Part shown: positions 41,472 through 50,604 of the stretch, piece by piece
Position numbering within the stretch: the first letter of the stretch is position 1
Layout of the letters: every line of letters starts with the position of its first letter
DNA from: CAYNRA01 sp046296415
GTDB taxonomy: Bacteria > Bacteroidota > Bacteroidia > Cytophagales > Spirosomataceae
DNA length: 64,000 nt
Direction: 5' to 3'
Assembly: GCA_046296415.1 (NCBI GenBank)
Contig: JBKBLN010000001.1
Span: 1,519,978 to 1,583,977 of the forward strand
Notes under the pieces: model-generated
What the model was told of the DNA's origin: nothing
What the model saw: the letters and a program-made list of their open reading frames with translations, nothing else
Database searches by the model: none
Translations under genes and position numbers: made by a program

Positions 41472-42944
41472 ATGATTCGTCCAATTTTGTTGTTGATCTG
41501 GGTGTTTGCTTGTGTACCTGTTATGTCTGTTGCGCAATTTTTTACAAAGGCTCAGGTGGAAGAAGAAATGAACTTAATTCGAAAACGATTGGATCGTTAC
41601 CATCCCAATCCCTACTTTTACACCTCTTCATCTGCCCTCGATTCCACCCAACATGTTTTATTGGCTCGATTGCCCGATCGCGTTTCTTTTTCTGAGGCGT
41701 ACCTCACGCTGGCTACGCTGGTTTCGCGTGTTCAGGATGGGCATACAGGGGTTTATTTACCCAAAAAGGCCTTTGGGAAAAATCCAAAACAAGCTCCTCT
41801 ATTTCTACGAAAAATAGGTACACAGTACCGTCTAAGCTACAACGCGACGCCTGATTCAACCTGGATCAGGGGATCTGAAATTATAGCCGTGGCAGGGCAG
41901 GATATTCAAGATTGGGTTCAGATTTTTTCGCATCTGATTGGAGATGATCGCGATAATCCCCAGGCCAACTTTTATTATCCAGTGGCTAATTTTAGTAATT
42001 ACCTTTTGCGAATGACAGGGGAGGTTGATTCGGTTGAGGTGCTTTTTCGACTTCCAGATTCGACTCAAATTCAGAAAAGATATCTTCCAACTCAAACGAT
42101 GAAAGAGAGCATCAAATGGATTTCGAAGCGGTACCCAAGTGCACTAAAGAAGAATTTCAGGTATGTTTTGCTGGATTCTACCCAAAAAGTAGCCACGCTC
42201 GAAATCTCGTCATTTACTTTAGCTGGAAAGTTTTTAGATATCCCACAGTTTAAATTTAGACGGTCTGTCAAACAAGCCTTTCACCGGATCAAACAAGATT
42301 CGGTCCAAAATCTTATTTTGGATCTCCGAGGCAATGGAGGTGGTTTTATCCCAAATATTGCTCGATTGATGCGGTACATTGGATCAGAACCCTTTAGTTT
42401 ATTGGACTCGATCTCGTTTAAGAAATCAGCTTTTTGGCAGGTGGGAATGCCTCAGTCCATCATGGGGCCGCTTTTTGTCCGGTTGGCTTACCAAAGCAAA
42501 GGTGATTATTTTGTACGGTATGCGAGCCGTCGTAAATATAAGTTAAGTGAGGTGAATCGATTTAATGGAAAGTTAACCGTCCTCATGGATGGAGGCAGTT
42601 ATTCGGCTACCACATTTACCATTGGTCTTTTAGCTGACCAAAAGCGAGCCACATTTATTGGAACCACACCGGGTGGAGCCAACTGGGGTAGCTTTGCAGG
42701 TTCTTGGCAAAATAAAAAGTTACCGTATACCCGGATCAATACTCACATACCTTTGTTTCAATTGGTTCATCGACTTCCAAATCAATCGGTTTCAACTTTT
42801 TTTGTAGAACCTGATTATTGGGTACAACCAACCGAAAAGGAGTTTTTCAATCGGCAGGATGGTGTTCTTGAGTTCGCCAAACAATGGCATGGTGTTTCTA
42901 CTGCCAAACCTCAAAAGACTGAAAGTCATCTGAAAAACAAGTGA
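41472..42944 (+). CDS. secreted S41-family (C-terminal processing) peptidase
   Basis: The product is 490 residues with a signal peptide (PILLLIWVFACVPVMSVAQ), an N-terminal helical part with RVQDGHTGVYLP (about 86-97), a PDZ-like middle (IIAVAGQDIQDWV) and a tail-specific protease core: LILDLRGNGGGFIPNIARLM (281-300) and VLMDGGSYSATTFTIGLL (370-387) with the nucleophile among Ser376/Ser378. Such enzymes degrade or trim envelope proteins; target unknown. The last 47 bp overlap the convergent nagA gene. Confidence 0.9.
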   Translation: MIRPILLLIWVFACVPVMSVAQFFTKAQVEEEMNLIRKRLDRYHPNPYFYTSSSALDSTQHVLLARLPDRVSFSEAYLTLATLVSRVQDGHTGVYLPKKAFGKNPKQAPLFLRKIGTQYRLSYNATPDSTWIRGSEIIAVAGQDIQDWVQIFSHLIGDDRDNPQANFYYPVANFSNYLLRMTGEVDSVEVLFRLPDSTQIQKRYLPTQTMKESIKWISKRYPSALKKNFRYVLLDSTQKVATLEISSFTLAGKFLDIPQFKFRRSVKQAFHRIKQDSVQNLILDLRGNGGGFIPNIARLMRYIGSEPFSLLDSISFKKSAFWQVGMPQSIMGPLFVRLAYQSKGDYFVRYASRRKYKLSEVNRFNGKLTVLMDGGSYSATTFTIGLLADQKRATFIGTTPGGANWGSFAGSWQNKKLPYTRINTHIPLFQLVHRLPNQSVSTFFVEPDYWVQPTEKEFFNRQDGVLEFAKQWHGVSTAKPQKTESHLKNK

Positions 42945-44001
42945 AAATAGCCGGGTAACCTGGCTTTAGGTATCCAATTTGATCATGAAGATTCATGGCC
43001 CTAGCGGGCCGGCTGGTGCACATTTCGACCGCGGTTTGAACGGGTATGTTCAATTGCTGGATGGCATTTACCATCATGTCCGGTAGACTTAAAGCGCCGC
43101 CGGCAAGATTTCCTTCTGAATTGAAATAAGCATCTCCCACCAGTCGTGCATCGAATTCCTCCCATTTAAAATGCTTTTTTTCTTTTCCCAAGAACAAGGC
43201 ATCGGATATGAGGAAAAGGTGATCTGGTTTTGCTTTAAACGCGACACGGGCGGCCTCCCAATGGCAATGTATTCCATCCAAAATGATAGGTGCCCAAACG
43301 GACGGATGAGCTAGCGTGGCACCCACAAGTCCGGGAGAACGATGTCCCAAGCCTGACATAGCATTGAAAAGATGAGTGACACATTCGATTCCTGCCGAGA
43401 AACCAATTTGTGCCTCTTCGCAGGTGGCATTTGAATGTCCAGCCGAAAGTCGAATGCCTGCCTCTTGCAGCATTTTAATTTGGTCTAGGGTAAAAAGTTC
43501 GGGGGCAATGGTCATTAAAGAAATGGAACCTTTTGAAAAAGCAATCAGCTCGGCAAGGATCTCATCGGTTGGATTCATCAAGTACTTTGCCAGATGGGCT
43601 CCTCGTTTTTGGGGTGAAAGAAAAGGTCCCTCCAAATGCATACCCATCACTCCCGCAGTTGGAAAATTTTCTTTAAAGGTTTGAATGGCGGAGATACCTT
43701 TTTGTATTGTGGCAAAGTCAGAGGTAATCAAACACGGGAGTAAAAAAGGAGTACCTGTAGAAAATGAGGCTTTGTACAGGTCGATTAAGGTATCAAGTGT
43801 GGGCGATTCAGTGAAATGGTGATGTATTCCTCCATTGATATGCGTATCAAAAAAGCCAGGAGCTATATTTTCTACATCAAAGGGGCCTTGGGTCCTGTGC
43901 ATTGAAACGATTTTACCATATTCTATTCGAATTTCTTGATGGTTCAAAGTAGTTTGACCCGTGTACACCCTGCGTGCTTTAAGAGTACTTAAATTTGACA
44001 T
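42898..44001 (-). CDS. nagA: N-acetylglucosamine-6-phosphate deacetylase
   Basis: The product is 367 residues. NagA removes acetate from GlcNAc-6-P in amino sugar and murein recycling. Seen: APGFFDTHINGGIHHHF (metal region), MGMHLEGPFLSPQKRGAH (metal Glu), LSAGHSNATCEEAQIGF, CVTHLFNAMSGLGHRSPGLVGA and LISDALFLG with the catalytic Asp. The HxH motif of the first loop reads HINGG, as usual for NagA. The gene follows a small envelope gene by 10 bp and overlaps the S41 protease tail-to-tail by 47 bp. No nagB is in the window. Confidence 0.94.
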   Translation of the reverse strand: MSNLSTLKARRVYTGQTTLNHQEIRIEYGKIVSMHRTQGPFDVENIAPGFFDTHINGGIHHHFTESPTLDTLIDLYKASFSTGTPFLLPCLITSDFATIQKGISAIQTFKENFPTAGVMGMHLEGPFLSPQKRGAHLAKYLMNPTDEILAELIAFSKGSISLMTIAPELFTLDQIKMLQEAGIRLSAGHSNATCEEAQIGFSAGIECVTHLFNAMSGLGHRSPGLVGATLAHPSVWAPIILDGIHCHWEAARVAFKAKPDHLFLISDALFLGKEKKHFKWEEFDARLVGDAYFNSEGNLAGGALSLPDMMVNAIQQLNIPVQTAVEMCTSRPARAMNLHDQIGYLKPGYPAIFTCFSDDFQSFEVWQ

Positions 44002-44011
44002 ACTTATTCTA

Positions 44012-44632
44012 TTATTTCCAGTGACTTATCCCAATACAAATGCCCAGAAGAGGTGAAAAATAGGTTATGTTTCCGGAGTTTCGGGTGGATAGGGTGATTT
44101 TTTGTTCAAACATTAAATTGGGGTCGATTCCAATATTTTTACCCCGTATATGGCGAATACCTGCACCAAAATAAAAATCCAAGGAGGGGGCATGGGGATT
44201 TAGGAGTGTCCAACCCATCATCAGATGGCCAGCCACGGCATGTAGTCTTAATTTAAAGTCAAAAGATGAATTATCTTGCATAGCGAAAAAGCCGGTTTGC
44301 CGCTCCAAGGAGTATCGGTACATGCCCTCGAGGCCCAAGAAAAAGTTGTTTTTCTTTTCAGTTGAAAAGGGTTTCAGGTATTTCTTGACACCCAACTTTG
44401 TTTGTAAGGTACCTTGAATGTTGCGATCTTTAAACAGGGTCTCGTGCCCAAGTCCAAGTGAGGCAGTCCAGCTATGCTGGGGTGTTCTAAATTTTTCCAA
44501 TTGAAATTGGACGGTAGGATCTTGGTACGCCAGATGCAAGGGTGAATATCGAATGGCTAGCCGCGGTTGAGGTTCTTGTGCATTCAATTGGAATGCAATC
44601 ATGAGGCAAAGGCTGGCTATTGATAATCGCAT
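44012..44632 (-). CDS. outer-membrane beta-barrel-like protein of unknown function
   Basis: The product is 206 residues from ATG at 44632, which opens a signal peptide (MRLSIASLCLMIAFQLNAQ); the longer frame to 44695 lies inside hemW. Beta-rich with aromatic girdle-like residues (HLAYQDPTVQFQLEKF, YRYSLERQTGFFAM, PSLDFYFGAGIRHI). Likely an OMP-type barrel similar to DUF3575-like proteins, but I cannot assign a family. It lies 22 bp after hemW and 10 bp before nagA. Confidence 0.72.
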   Translation of the reverse strand: MRLSIASLCLMIAFQLNAQEPQPRLAIRYSPLHLAYQDPTVQFQLEKFRTPQHSWTASLGLGHETLFKDRNIQGTLQTKLGVKKYLKPFSTEKKNNFFLGLEGMYRYSLERQTGFFAMQDNSSFDFKLRLHAVAGHLMMGWTLLNPHAPSLDFYFGAGIRHIRGKNIGIDPNLMFEQKITLSTRNSGNITYFSPLLGICIGISHWK

Positions 44633-44654
44633 GATGTAAACTAATTTGTTCAAT

Positions 44655-45848
44655 TTAAGCAGATTCGTCGGAGATGACAAATAAATCGGATGCAATTCGG
44701 TCGGCGAACAACCATTGATTTTTTGGAATTTTCAAAGTTGCGTGGTCTTGAATTATCTGGCCGGATTGAAGAAAAGTATTGAGCTGCTTTTGAAACTCCT
44801 TGGGTAACTCGGAGTCTCCCCAGACCTTTTTTAGGGAATCAACAGATACTCCCCACTGAGTTCGTAAGCCCGTGAGAAGAAGTTCGTTGAAGTGATCTTC
44901 GGTTGTGAGCGATTCCACTTCAAAATAAGATTCATTTTGTTGGATGGCCTGCAGGTATTTAGCATTATTTGCTGTGTTTATCATCCTATTTTTTCCATCA
45001 AAAGAATGGGCGGAAGGCCCGATGCCCAAATAAGGTTTTCCTTTCCAATAGGCGGTATTATGTTGTGCGTATTGATTGGGTAAGGCAAAATTGGATACCT
45101 CATAGTGCTCATAACCTGCATTTTGCAAGCGACTTTGCAGCATATTGAACTGATAGGGGGCTAAATCCTCGGGAACCTCGGGTAATTTTTTCTTTTGAGT
45201 CCAGTTTCCAAAGACTGTTTTTTCTTCAATCGTTAAGCAGTAAGATGAAATGTGTGGTACGCCTAACTGAGTGGCAATTTCAAGGTCTCGATCCCAAATT
45301 TCATGGGTATGGGGCCATTCGGTGACCTTGTTTTTTTTAAACGGTTTGGTATAGGCCCATTCAGAGGGAATTCCATACATAAGATCGATGGTAATCCAAG
45401 ATAAGCCCGCATCCTGTGCTAATTTGACGCAGTTTAAGGCATGCGCTGCGGTATGAATTCGATTTAAATACTGCAATACATAAGGATCAAAAGTTTGTAT
45501 GCCAATGCTCAATCGATTGATTCCTATTTTTTTCCAAATCTCCAGTCGTTCGGGCGTGATGTCATCAGGATTGGCCTCCAATGTTATTTCGGCATAGGGG
45601 GCTATGGAAAATCGCCGGTGGATGGCCTCAAAAATATCATGTAATTCGTTGATATTTAATAAGGAGGGAGTGCCACCCCCAAAATAAATCGTATCAAGCA
45701 ACCGATTGGGTACGAAATCTGCTCTCTGCTCCAATTCTTTGATCATAGCAGCTGTCATGTCTGATTTTCTGGAAAGCTGGGTACTGAAATGAAAATCGCA
45801 ATAATGACATGCCCGCCGACAAAACGGAATGTGCAGATATAAATGCAT
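44655..45848 (-). CDS. hemW: radical SAM haem chaperone HemW
   Basis: The product is 397 residues with the radical SAM cluster motif CRRACHYCDF (Cys10, Cys14, Cys17) after HLYLHIPF, then TIYFGGGTPSLLN, ISIGIQTF (read LSIGIQTFDPYVLQYLNRIH) and the HemW C-terminal domain. HemW inserts haem into respiratory proteins; older annotations call it oxygen-independent coproporphyrinogen oxidase. The fourth Cys of true HemN (CxxxCxxCxC) is His here, which favours HemW. It follows a methyltransferase by 6 bp. Confidence 0.93.
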   Translation of the reverse strand: MHLYLHIPFCRRACHYCDFHFSTQLSRKSDMTAAMIKELEQRADFVPNRLLDTIYFGGGTPSLLNINELHDIFEAIHRRFSIAPYAEITLEANPDDITPERLEIWKKIGINRLSIGIQTFDPYVLQYLNRIHTAAHALNCVKLAQDAGLSWITIDLMYGIPSEWAYTKPFKKNKVTEWPHTHEIWDRDLEIATQLGVPHISSYCLTIEEKTVFGNWTQKKKLPEVPEDLAPYQFNMLQSRLQNAGYEHYEVSNFALPNQYAQHNTAYWKGKPYLGIGPSAHSFDGKNRMINTANNAKYLQAIQQNESYFEVESLTTEDHFNELLLTGLRTQWGVSVDSLKKVWGDSELPKEFQKQLNTFLQSGQIIQDHATLKIPKNQWLFADRIASDLFVISDESA

Positions 45849-45854
45849 AAGAAA

Positions 45855-46640
45855 TTAGGCTGGTTTATGGCCAATAAAGAAGAAGTCGATGCAATGCGCG
45901 GGATCTGAGCTTAGATAATGGTCATCCCAACGAATGGAGGCGGCTAAACCATCGGATTCTTGATATAGAGAGTTTCTATTTTTTCGATTCAAGATTTCGT
46001 AAGGAATTCGAAGCATCCAACCCGGAAGGCGATACTGAAGGTTTAAAATATCCCATTTCATGATTCGCCGAACCGAGGCCTTGTTCTGTTCGTAGTATTC
46101 CCAAACTTTATCGTTACCACCAACCCCAAATGTTTCAACAGGCTGAAAGTAGGCCTCCATTAACCCTTTCAATTCGGGTAAAGTGTACTCTCGCACATGC
46201 CAAGGATTACGGGAAAGGGAATACGTACGATTGACAGTTGTTAAAAAGATCTGTCCACCGGGTTTAAGGACTCGGTACGCCTCTTCAAGGAATTTTCGAT
46301 CATCTTGAATGTGTTCAATTACTTGAAAAGTAACGACATAGTCAAAATGTTCGTCAGGGAATTCGGCCAAAGAGGGGAGGTCTACTGTATTGAAATAATG
46401 CTTCGGGTATTGTTTTTGAAGCGCTTGGATCAGTTCGGTGTTCTTATCCAATCCTGTCAAATGCTCGCAATTTGCCATTAATTTTTCGACACCACGTCCC
46501 CAGCCACAGCCAAGTTCTAGTACTTTTCCAGAGATGCGTTTGGCTGCCTCTTCGTAGGGAAAATAAAGTCGTTGATGGACGGGATTGTCTGATGGGATTT
46601 CAGCACTCGTGATTTCGGTTGTTGCGTAGGCCATGTTCAA
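45855..46640 (-). CDS. class I SAM-dependent methyltransferase
   Basis: The product is 261 residues with a methyltransferase core: VLELGCGWGRGVEKL (motif I, about 40-54), LTGLDKNTELIQAL, FDYVVTFQVIEHIQDDRKFLEEAYRVLKPGGQIFLTT. The C-terminal part (YRLPGWMLRIPYEIL, DPAHCIDFFFIGHKP) is seen in lipopolysaccharide or lipid-linked methyltransferases of Bacteroidota. Substrate unknown. Upstream of hemW in the same direction. Confidence 0.88.
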   Translation of the reverse strand: MNMAYATTEITSAEIPSDNPVHQRLYFPYEEAAKRISGKVLELGCGWGRGVEKLMANCEHLTGLDKNTELIQALQKQYPKHYFNTVDLPSLAEFPDEHFDYVVTFQVIEHIQDDRKFLEEAYRVLKPGGQIFLTTVNRTYSLSRNPWHVREYTLPELKGLMEAYFQPVETFGVGGNDKVWEYYEQNKASVRRIMKWDILNLQYRLPGWMLRIPYEILNRKNRNSLYQESDGLAASIRWDDHYLSSDPAHCIDFFFIGHKPA

Positions 46641-46672
46641 TACAAATATTCCGTAAAGCTAGAACTTTTCTA

Positions 46673-47530
46673 TTAGATCTCCAACGAGGCCCATAAAAGG
46701 GCTTTCGCTTTTTCCACTTGCTTTTCCTCGATCCAGGAAGCGGCCAATTGGTGAATTTCGGTTTGATTCAGGTTTTTCAGCCATTCTTTACCCTGTTGAA
46801 TTTCCTCAAAACTGGGAGGATGGAGGGTATTGGCTAACCGGGCCAGCTGATTTCCAGTTAAAACTTTACTCGAACGAATCGTTTCCGGGAGTTGATCAAA
46901 TCCCATGCCCAATTGACTAAGGGGTTTCGGGATTTCAAATAACTGCTGGGTCCTCGTGTACCAATTTTCACCCATTCTAGCTACAAGATCCAGTTTGGTA
47001 GTATCAAGGCTTCCATCGGGGTGAAGAACATCTTCGGCTAGATGCATGGCGACTACCTCTGAAATCACCAATTGACCTGCTCCCGCATGATCTCCCATGG
47101 ACTTGATTTCTCGGACGCGGCACTCAAAACTTACCTTAGCCTCGCCAACACGGGGAGGTCGAACTCGAGTTGACTTAACTTCGGTCAGGCCCGATTTGAT
47201 GAATTCATTCATCCCTTTTGGGTATTCGGTGCTAGCCAAGGACGTTTGTTCAACTAAATCGTAGCTTACCACTTGAATAGTGCATTCCGGAACTTCGAGT
47301 AAGTTCTCCAACGTCTGTTTCGGTTGGTTGTCACGGATCCGGCGGACGGGTGAAAAAACCAAAATTGGCGGATTGGCACTGAAGACATTAAAAAAACTAA
47401 AAGGGCTTAGGTTAACTTGTCCTTTTAGATCCAGGGTGCTTACCAAGGCAATGGGTCTTGGGGCAATGGCGCTTTGCAAATATCCCTGTAAAACTTGTGT
47501 GGTTACTTCCTCGGGAAAAACAGTTTTCAT
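46673..47530 (-). CDS. flavin reductase family protein (FMN-binding split barrel)
   Basis: The product is 285 residues: a split-barrel flavin domain with SAIAPRPIALVSTLDLKGQVNLSPFSFFNVFSANPP and KVSFECRVREI, then a helical C-terminal extension of about 80 residues. Bacteroidota homologues often sit with hmgA-fahA. The ATG overlaps the fahA stop by 4 bp (ATGA), so it belongs to the homogentisate operon, where it might reduce a flavin for an aromatic hydroxylase or act on an intermediate. Its role there is inference. Confidence 0.88.
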   Translation of the reverse strand: MKTVFPEEVTTQVLQGYLQSAIAPRPIALVSTLDLKGQVNLSPFSFFNVFSANPPILVFSPVRRIRDNQPKQTLENLLEVPECTIQVVSYDLVEQTSLASTEYPKGMNEFIKSGLTEVKSTRVRPPRVGEAKVSFECRVREIKSMGDHAGAGQLVISEVVAMHLAEDVLHPDGSLDTTKLDLVARMGENWYTRTQQLFEIPKPLSQLGMGFDQLPETIRSSKVLTGNQLARLANTLHPPSFEEIQQGKEWLKNLNQTEIHQLAASWIEEKQVEKAKALLWASLEI

Positions 47531-48759
47531 AGGCTTTCTAAAGCGGGTAAAAGTGTACTTTTGACTTCCCCAAATTCGATTTTTCCTTCCGGCGTGTAGG
47601 CGGTAGCACGCATGGTGATGGTATCTCCATCTTCAAGAAAGGTTCTCAAAGTATCTGTACTAATTTGAATCGGGTTTTGTCCACCCCAACTTAACTCGAG
47701 TAATGAACCAAACGAATCTGGGGTTGGGCCGGAAATCGTTCCGGATGCCATCAGATCGCCCACCCGCACGTTGCATCCATTGATGGTATGATGTGCCAAT
47801 TGCTGGTGCATGCTCCAATATAAATGTTTAGTGTTGGATTTTGAAAGTAATGCTTTCTCGCCAGATTGGGTCGTTATTTCGACTTCAAGCTCGATGTCCA
47901 AGTGATTTTTTGTCGTTTCCATTAGGTACGGGAAAACCGGAGGGTCCTGCGGTTTGCCTGAGACTCGGCAGTTTTGTAGAGCCTCCAGCGGTACGATCCA
48001 AGGTGAGACCGAGCTGCCGAAATTTTTACCCAAGAATGGACCCAGCGGAACATACTCCCATTGTTGAATATCCCGTGCTGACCAGTCATTGAAAAGCATG
48101 AGTCCAAAAATATAGTCCTCGGCTTCTTGTGTCGAAATGGGTTGACCCAAAGTGCTGTCTTTGCCAATGACAAATGCCATCTCAAGTTCAAAATCCATAC
48201 GTTTGGATGGCCCAAAGACCGGACATTCGGCACCTTTCGGAAACATTTGTCCCCAAGGTCGACGAATAGGCGTTCCAGAAACGACAATAGAAGACGACCG
48301 ACCATGGTAACCCACAGGCAAATGCTTCCAATTGGGTAAAAGGGCATTTGCAGGATCACGAAACATTTTTCCAACATTGGTGGCGTGGTCTTCGCTACTG
48401 TAAAAATCGGTATAGTCTCCAATAGCGATTGGAAGGTGGAGATCGACAGACGCAATAGGAATGAGAACTTGGGTGACCAGATCACGCAAGGGATGGCAAG
48501 TATCCTCAAACAATTGCCGAATCGAAGCTCGAACTTGATGGTGAATAGATTTGCCTAGAGCGATGTATTGATTAGCGGTGTCCTGATTTAGACTATTCTT
48601 TAGGTCAATCCCGAAAAGTCCCGCCTTCTCTAAAGCCACTAAGTCTACTACACAGTCACCCAATGCAAAGGTAACCGATTTGGGTGATCCAGATTTTAAA
48701 CTATATACTCCGACCGGTAAATTTTGTAAACCAAATCCAGAGGTTGAAAAAGATGTCAT
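47527..48759 (-). CDS. fahA: fumarylacetoacetase
   Basis: The product is 410 residues from ATG at 48759. FAH hydrolyses fumarylacetoacetate to fumarate and acetoacetate, the last step of tyrosine breakdown. The pattern is complete: GFGLQNLPVGVYS, IGDYTDFYSSEDHATNVGKMFR (metal Asp and catalytic His), LPVGYHGRSSSIVVSG, FELEMAFVIGK, NDWSARDIQQWEYVPLGPFLGK and GDLMASGTISGP. An alternative in-frame ATG at 48774 lies inside hmgA. It directly follows hmgA. Confidence 0.96.
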   Translation of the reverse strand: MTSFSTSGFGLQNLPVGVYSLKSGSPKSVTFALGDCVVDLVALEKAGLFGIDLKNSLNQDTANQYIALGKSIHHQVRASIRQLFEDTCHPLRDLVTQVLIPIASVDLHLPIAIGDYTDFYSSEDHATNVGKMFRDPANALLPNWKHLPVGYHGRSSSIVVSGTPIRRPWGQMFPKGAECPVFGPSKRMDFELEMAFVIGKDSTLGQPISTQEAEDYIFGLMLFNDWSARDIQQWEYVPLGPFLGKNFGSSVSPWIVPLEALQNCRVSGKPQDPPVFPYLMETTKNHLDIELEVEITTQSGEKALLSKSNTKHLYWSMHQQLAHHTINGCNVRVGDLMASGTISGPTPDSFGSLLELSWGGQNPIQISTDTLRTFLEDGDTITMRATAYTPEGKIEFGEVKSTLLPALESL

Positions 48760-48764
48760 ATTGA

Positions 48765-49919
48765 TTATATCCAAGATTGATAATAAATTTTGTCATCCAA
48801 TGCCAAGGCTGCCTTTGTGACCATTAAGGGTTTGAAGGTGTCGACCATGACCGCGTATTCCTCGGTACCTTTTTGACCGATACTCCGCTCGTAGGCTCCA
48901 GGTGCAGGGCCATGTGGGATGCCGCCCGGATGTAAGGTGATATGTCCTCTTTCGATGTTATTCCGTGACATGAAATCACCCTCGGCATAATAGATTACTT
49001 CGTCAGAATCGATATTCGAATGATTATAGGGTGCTGGAATGGCCAATGGGTGGTAGTCATACAGCCGAGGACAAAACGAGCAAACCACAAAGGCATTGGT
49101 CTCAAACGTCTGATGCACAGGTGGTGGCTGGTGGATTCTTCCCGTGATCGGTTCAAAATTGTGGATGGAAAAACCATACGGAAAATTATACCCGTCCCAC
49201 CCCACGACATCAAAAGGGTGGGTCGGATACTCCAGCGTATGCAATGTTTGTTGCTTTCGAATTTTCATCCAGAAGGAGCCTTTTTGATCGTAGGTTTCCA
49301 ACGATTGTGGTAACTTGTAATCCCGCTCACAATATGGTGAATGCTCCAGTAACTGGCCAAAATAATTTCGGTATCGCTTAGGGGTATAAATGGGCGAGTT
49401 GGAAACAACAATGAACAATCGATTGGCGGGTGTATTAAAATGAATTTGATAAATCATACCACGAGGAATCAATAGGTAATCACCCGGCTCAAAATCGATT
49501 GTGCCCACCATGGTTTTTAACACACCTGAACCTTCGTGCACAAAAATCAATTCATCGGCATCGGCATTTTTATAGAAGTACTCAGTCAATGACTGAGTTG
49601 GAGCGGCCAGGACAATCTCAACATCCGAATTGCATAGGACGGTTACCCGGCTATCAAGATAATCGGCTGTAGGAGGAACCTCAAAGCCTTTCAACAGTCG
49701 GGCATGAATGTTGTGCGAAACCGCAATTTCAGGCGCAATCGATACCGATGAATGTATTTCTTTTACCATCGTAGGCCTGTGGAGGTGGTACATCAAACTC
49801 GACATACCGTCAAACCCGATGGTTCCAAACAATTGTTCATAATATAAACTGCCATCTTCCTTCCGAAACTGAGTATGACGCTTGGAGGGAATTTTTCCTA
49901 ATCGATGATAAATGGGCAT
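48765..49919 (-). CDS. hmgA: homogentisate 1,2-dioxygenase
   Basis: The product is 384 residues from ATG at 49919 (MPIYHRLGKIPSKRHTQFRK). HmgA opens the homogentisate ring to maleylacetoacetate. Cupin-type features: ELIFVHEGSGVLKTMVG, EPGDYLLIPRGMIYQI, and the iron-site region DFMSRNNIERGHITLHPGGIPHGPAPG. It is shorter than mammalian or Pseudomonas enzymes (about 430-445) but like other Bacteroidota forms. The longer frame to 49955 enters the regulatory region. It starts the hmgA-fahA-flavin reductase unit. Confidence 0.94.
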   Translation of the reverse strand: MPIYHRLGKIPSKRHTQFRKEDGSLYYEQLFGTIGFDGMSSLMYHLHRPTMVKEIHSSVSIAPEIAVSHNIHARLLKGFEVPPTADYLDSRVTVLCNSDVEIVLAAPTQSLTEYFYKNADADELIFVHEGSGVLKTMVGTIDFEPGDYLLIPRGMIYQIHFNTPANRLFIVVSNSPIYTPKRYRNYFGQLLEHSPYCERDYKLPQSLETYDQKGSFWMKIRKQQTLHTLEYPTHPFDVVGWDGYNFPYGFSIHNFEPITGRIHQPPPVHQTFETNAFVVCSFCPRLYDYHPLAIPAPYNHSNIDSDEVIYYAEGDFMSRNNIERGHITLHPGGIPHGPAPGAYERSIGQKGTEEYAVMVDTFKPLMVTKAALALDDKIYYQSWI

Positions 49920-49949
49920 AGTATGGTAAACATTTGTTGATGTAAAAAT

Positions 49950-49961
49950 AATCAATTGATT
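49950..49961. promoter_or_regulatory. palindrome AATCAATTGATT in the hmgA/tetR divergent region
   Basis: A perfect 12-bp palindrome, overlapped by another (ATTTTAAAAT, 49959-49968), 31 bp upstream of hmgA and 62 bp upstream of the TetR gene. Both promoters face this site, so it is a candidate operator for the TetR protein. Short AT-rich palindromes also arise by chance. Confidence 0.4.
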
Positions 49962-50022
49962 TTAAAATGACCAAAAAATTGTGTTCATTTGTTTTCGAAT
50001 TGTAAAATACATAGAATTTTAG

Positions 50023-50604
50023 GTGGATAAGCGAGAGATTTTTTTTGCGACCGCATTGCATTTAATTCATCAAAAAGGATTTAAGGCCATGACCATGCGG
50101 GATTTAGCCGAGTCACTTCAATGTGACGTATCCAATTTGTATAATTATGTGCCTAACAAGCAAGCCATACTAAAGGAGGTACTTCTTCGAATTTCCAATC
50201 GATTTACTTCCCACATTCTTCCTTTAGCAGAGGCACGCTTACCTGTCGAAAAAAAGGTAGAATCCATTATTTCACATTACGTTCGTTTGACCGTACAGTT
50301 TCCTTATGAGGTAGCTTTGCTGAGTCAGGATTGGAAGCAGCTTCAAGGACCAGAACTTGCCTTGTTTTTAGAGGAAAAAAATTCAGTCGAAAAATCCATT
50401 CAGTCTATTTTATTGGATGGGCAAAGTATTGGACTTATCCGCCCGATGCCCGCTGAATGGTTGGTTCATGTTTTTCTTTCACCTCTTCGCTGGTTATTTG
50501 AGGGATATTTAAAACAAGAGGTTCCATTAAATCCATTTGAATTAGAACAGTATTTAATTGATTATATCACCCAAGGTCTATATCAAACCCAAATCAAGTC
50601 ATGA
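50023..50604 (+). CDS. TetR-family transcriptional regulator
   Basis: The product is 193 residues from a GTG at 50023. The N-terminal DNA-binding domain is clear: IFFATALHLIHQKGFKAMTMRDLAESLQCDVSNLYNYVPNKQAILKEVL (about 6-55). The C-terminal ligand domain is divergent. It is divergent from hmgA-fahA and overlaps the acetoacetyl-CoA synthetase gene by 4 bp, so its likely targets are both units; the effector might be an aromatic or acyl-CoA compound. This is inference from position. Confidence 0.9.
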   Translation: MDKREIFFATALHLIHQKGFKAMTMRDLAESLQCDVSNLYNYVPNKQAILKEVLLRISNRFTSHILPLAEARLPVEKKVESIISHYVRLTVQFPYEVALLSQDWKQLQGPELALFLEEKNSVEKSIQSILLDGQSIGLIRPMPAEWLVHVFLSPLRWLFEGYLKQEVPLNPFELEQYLIDYITQGLYQTQIKS

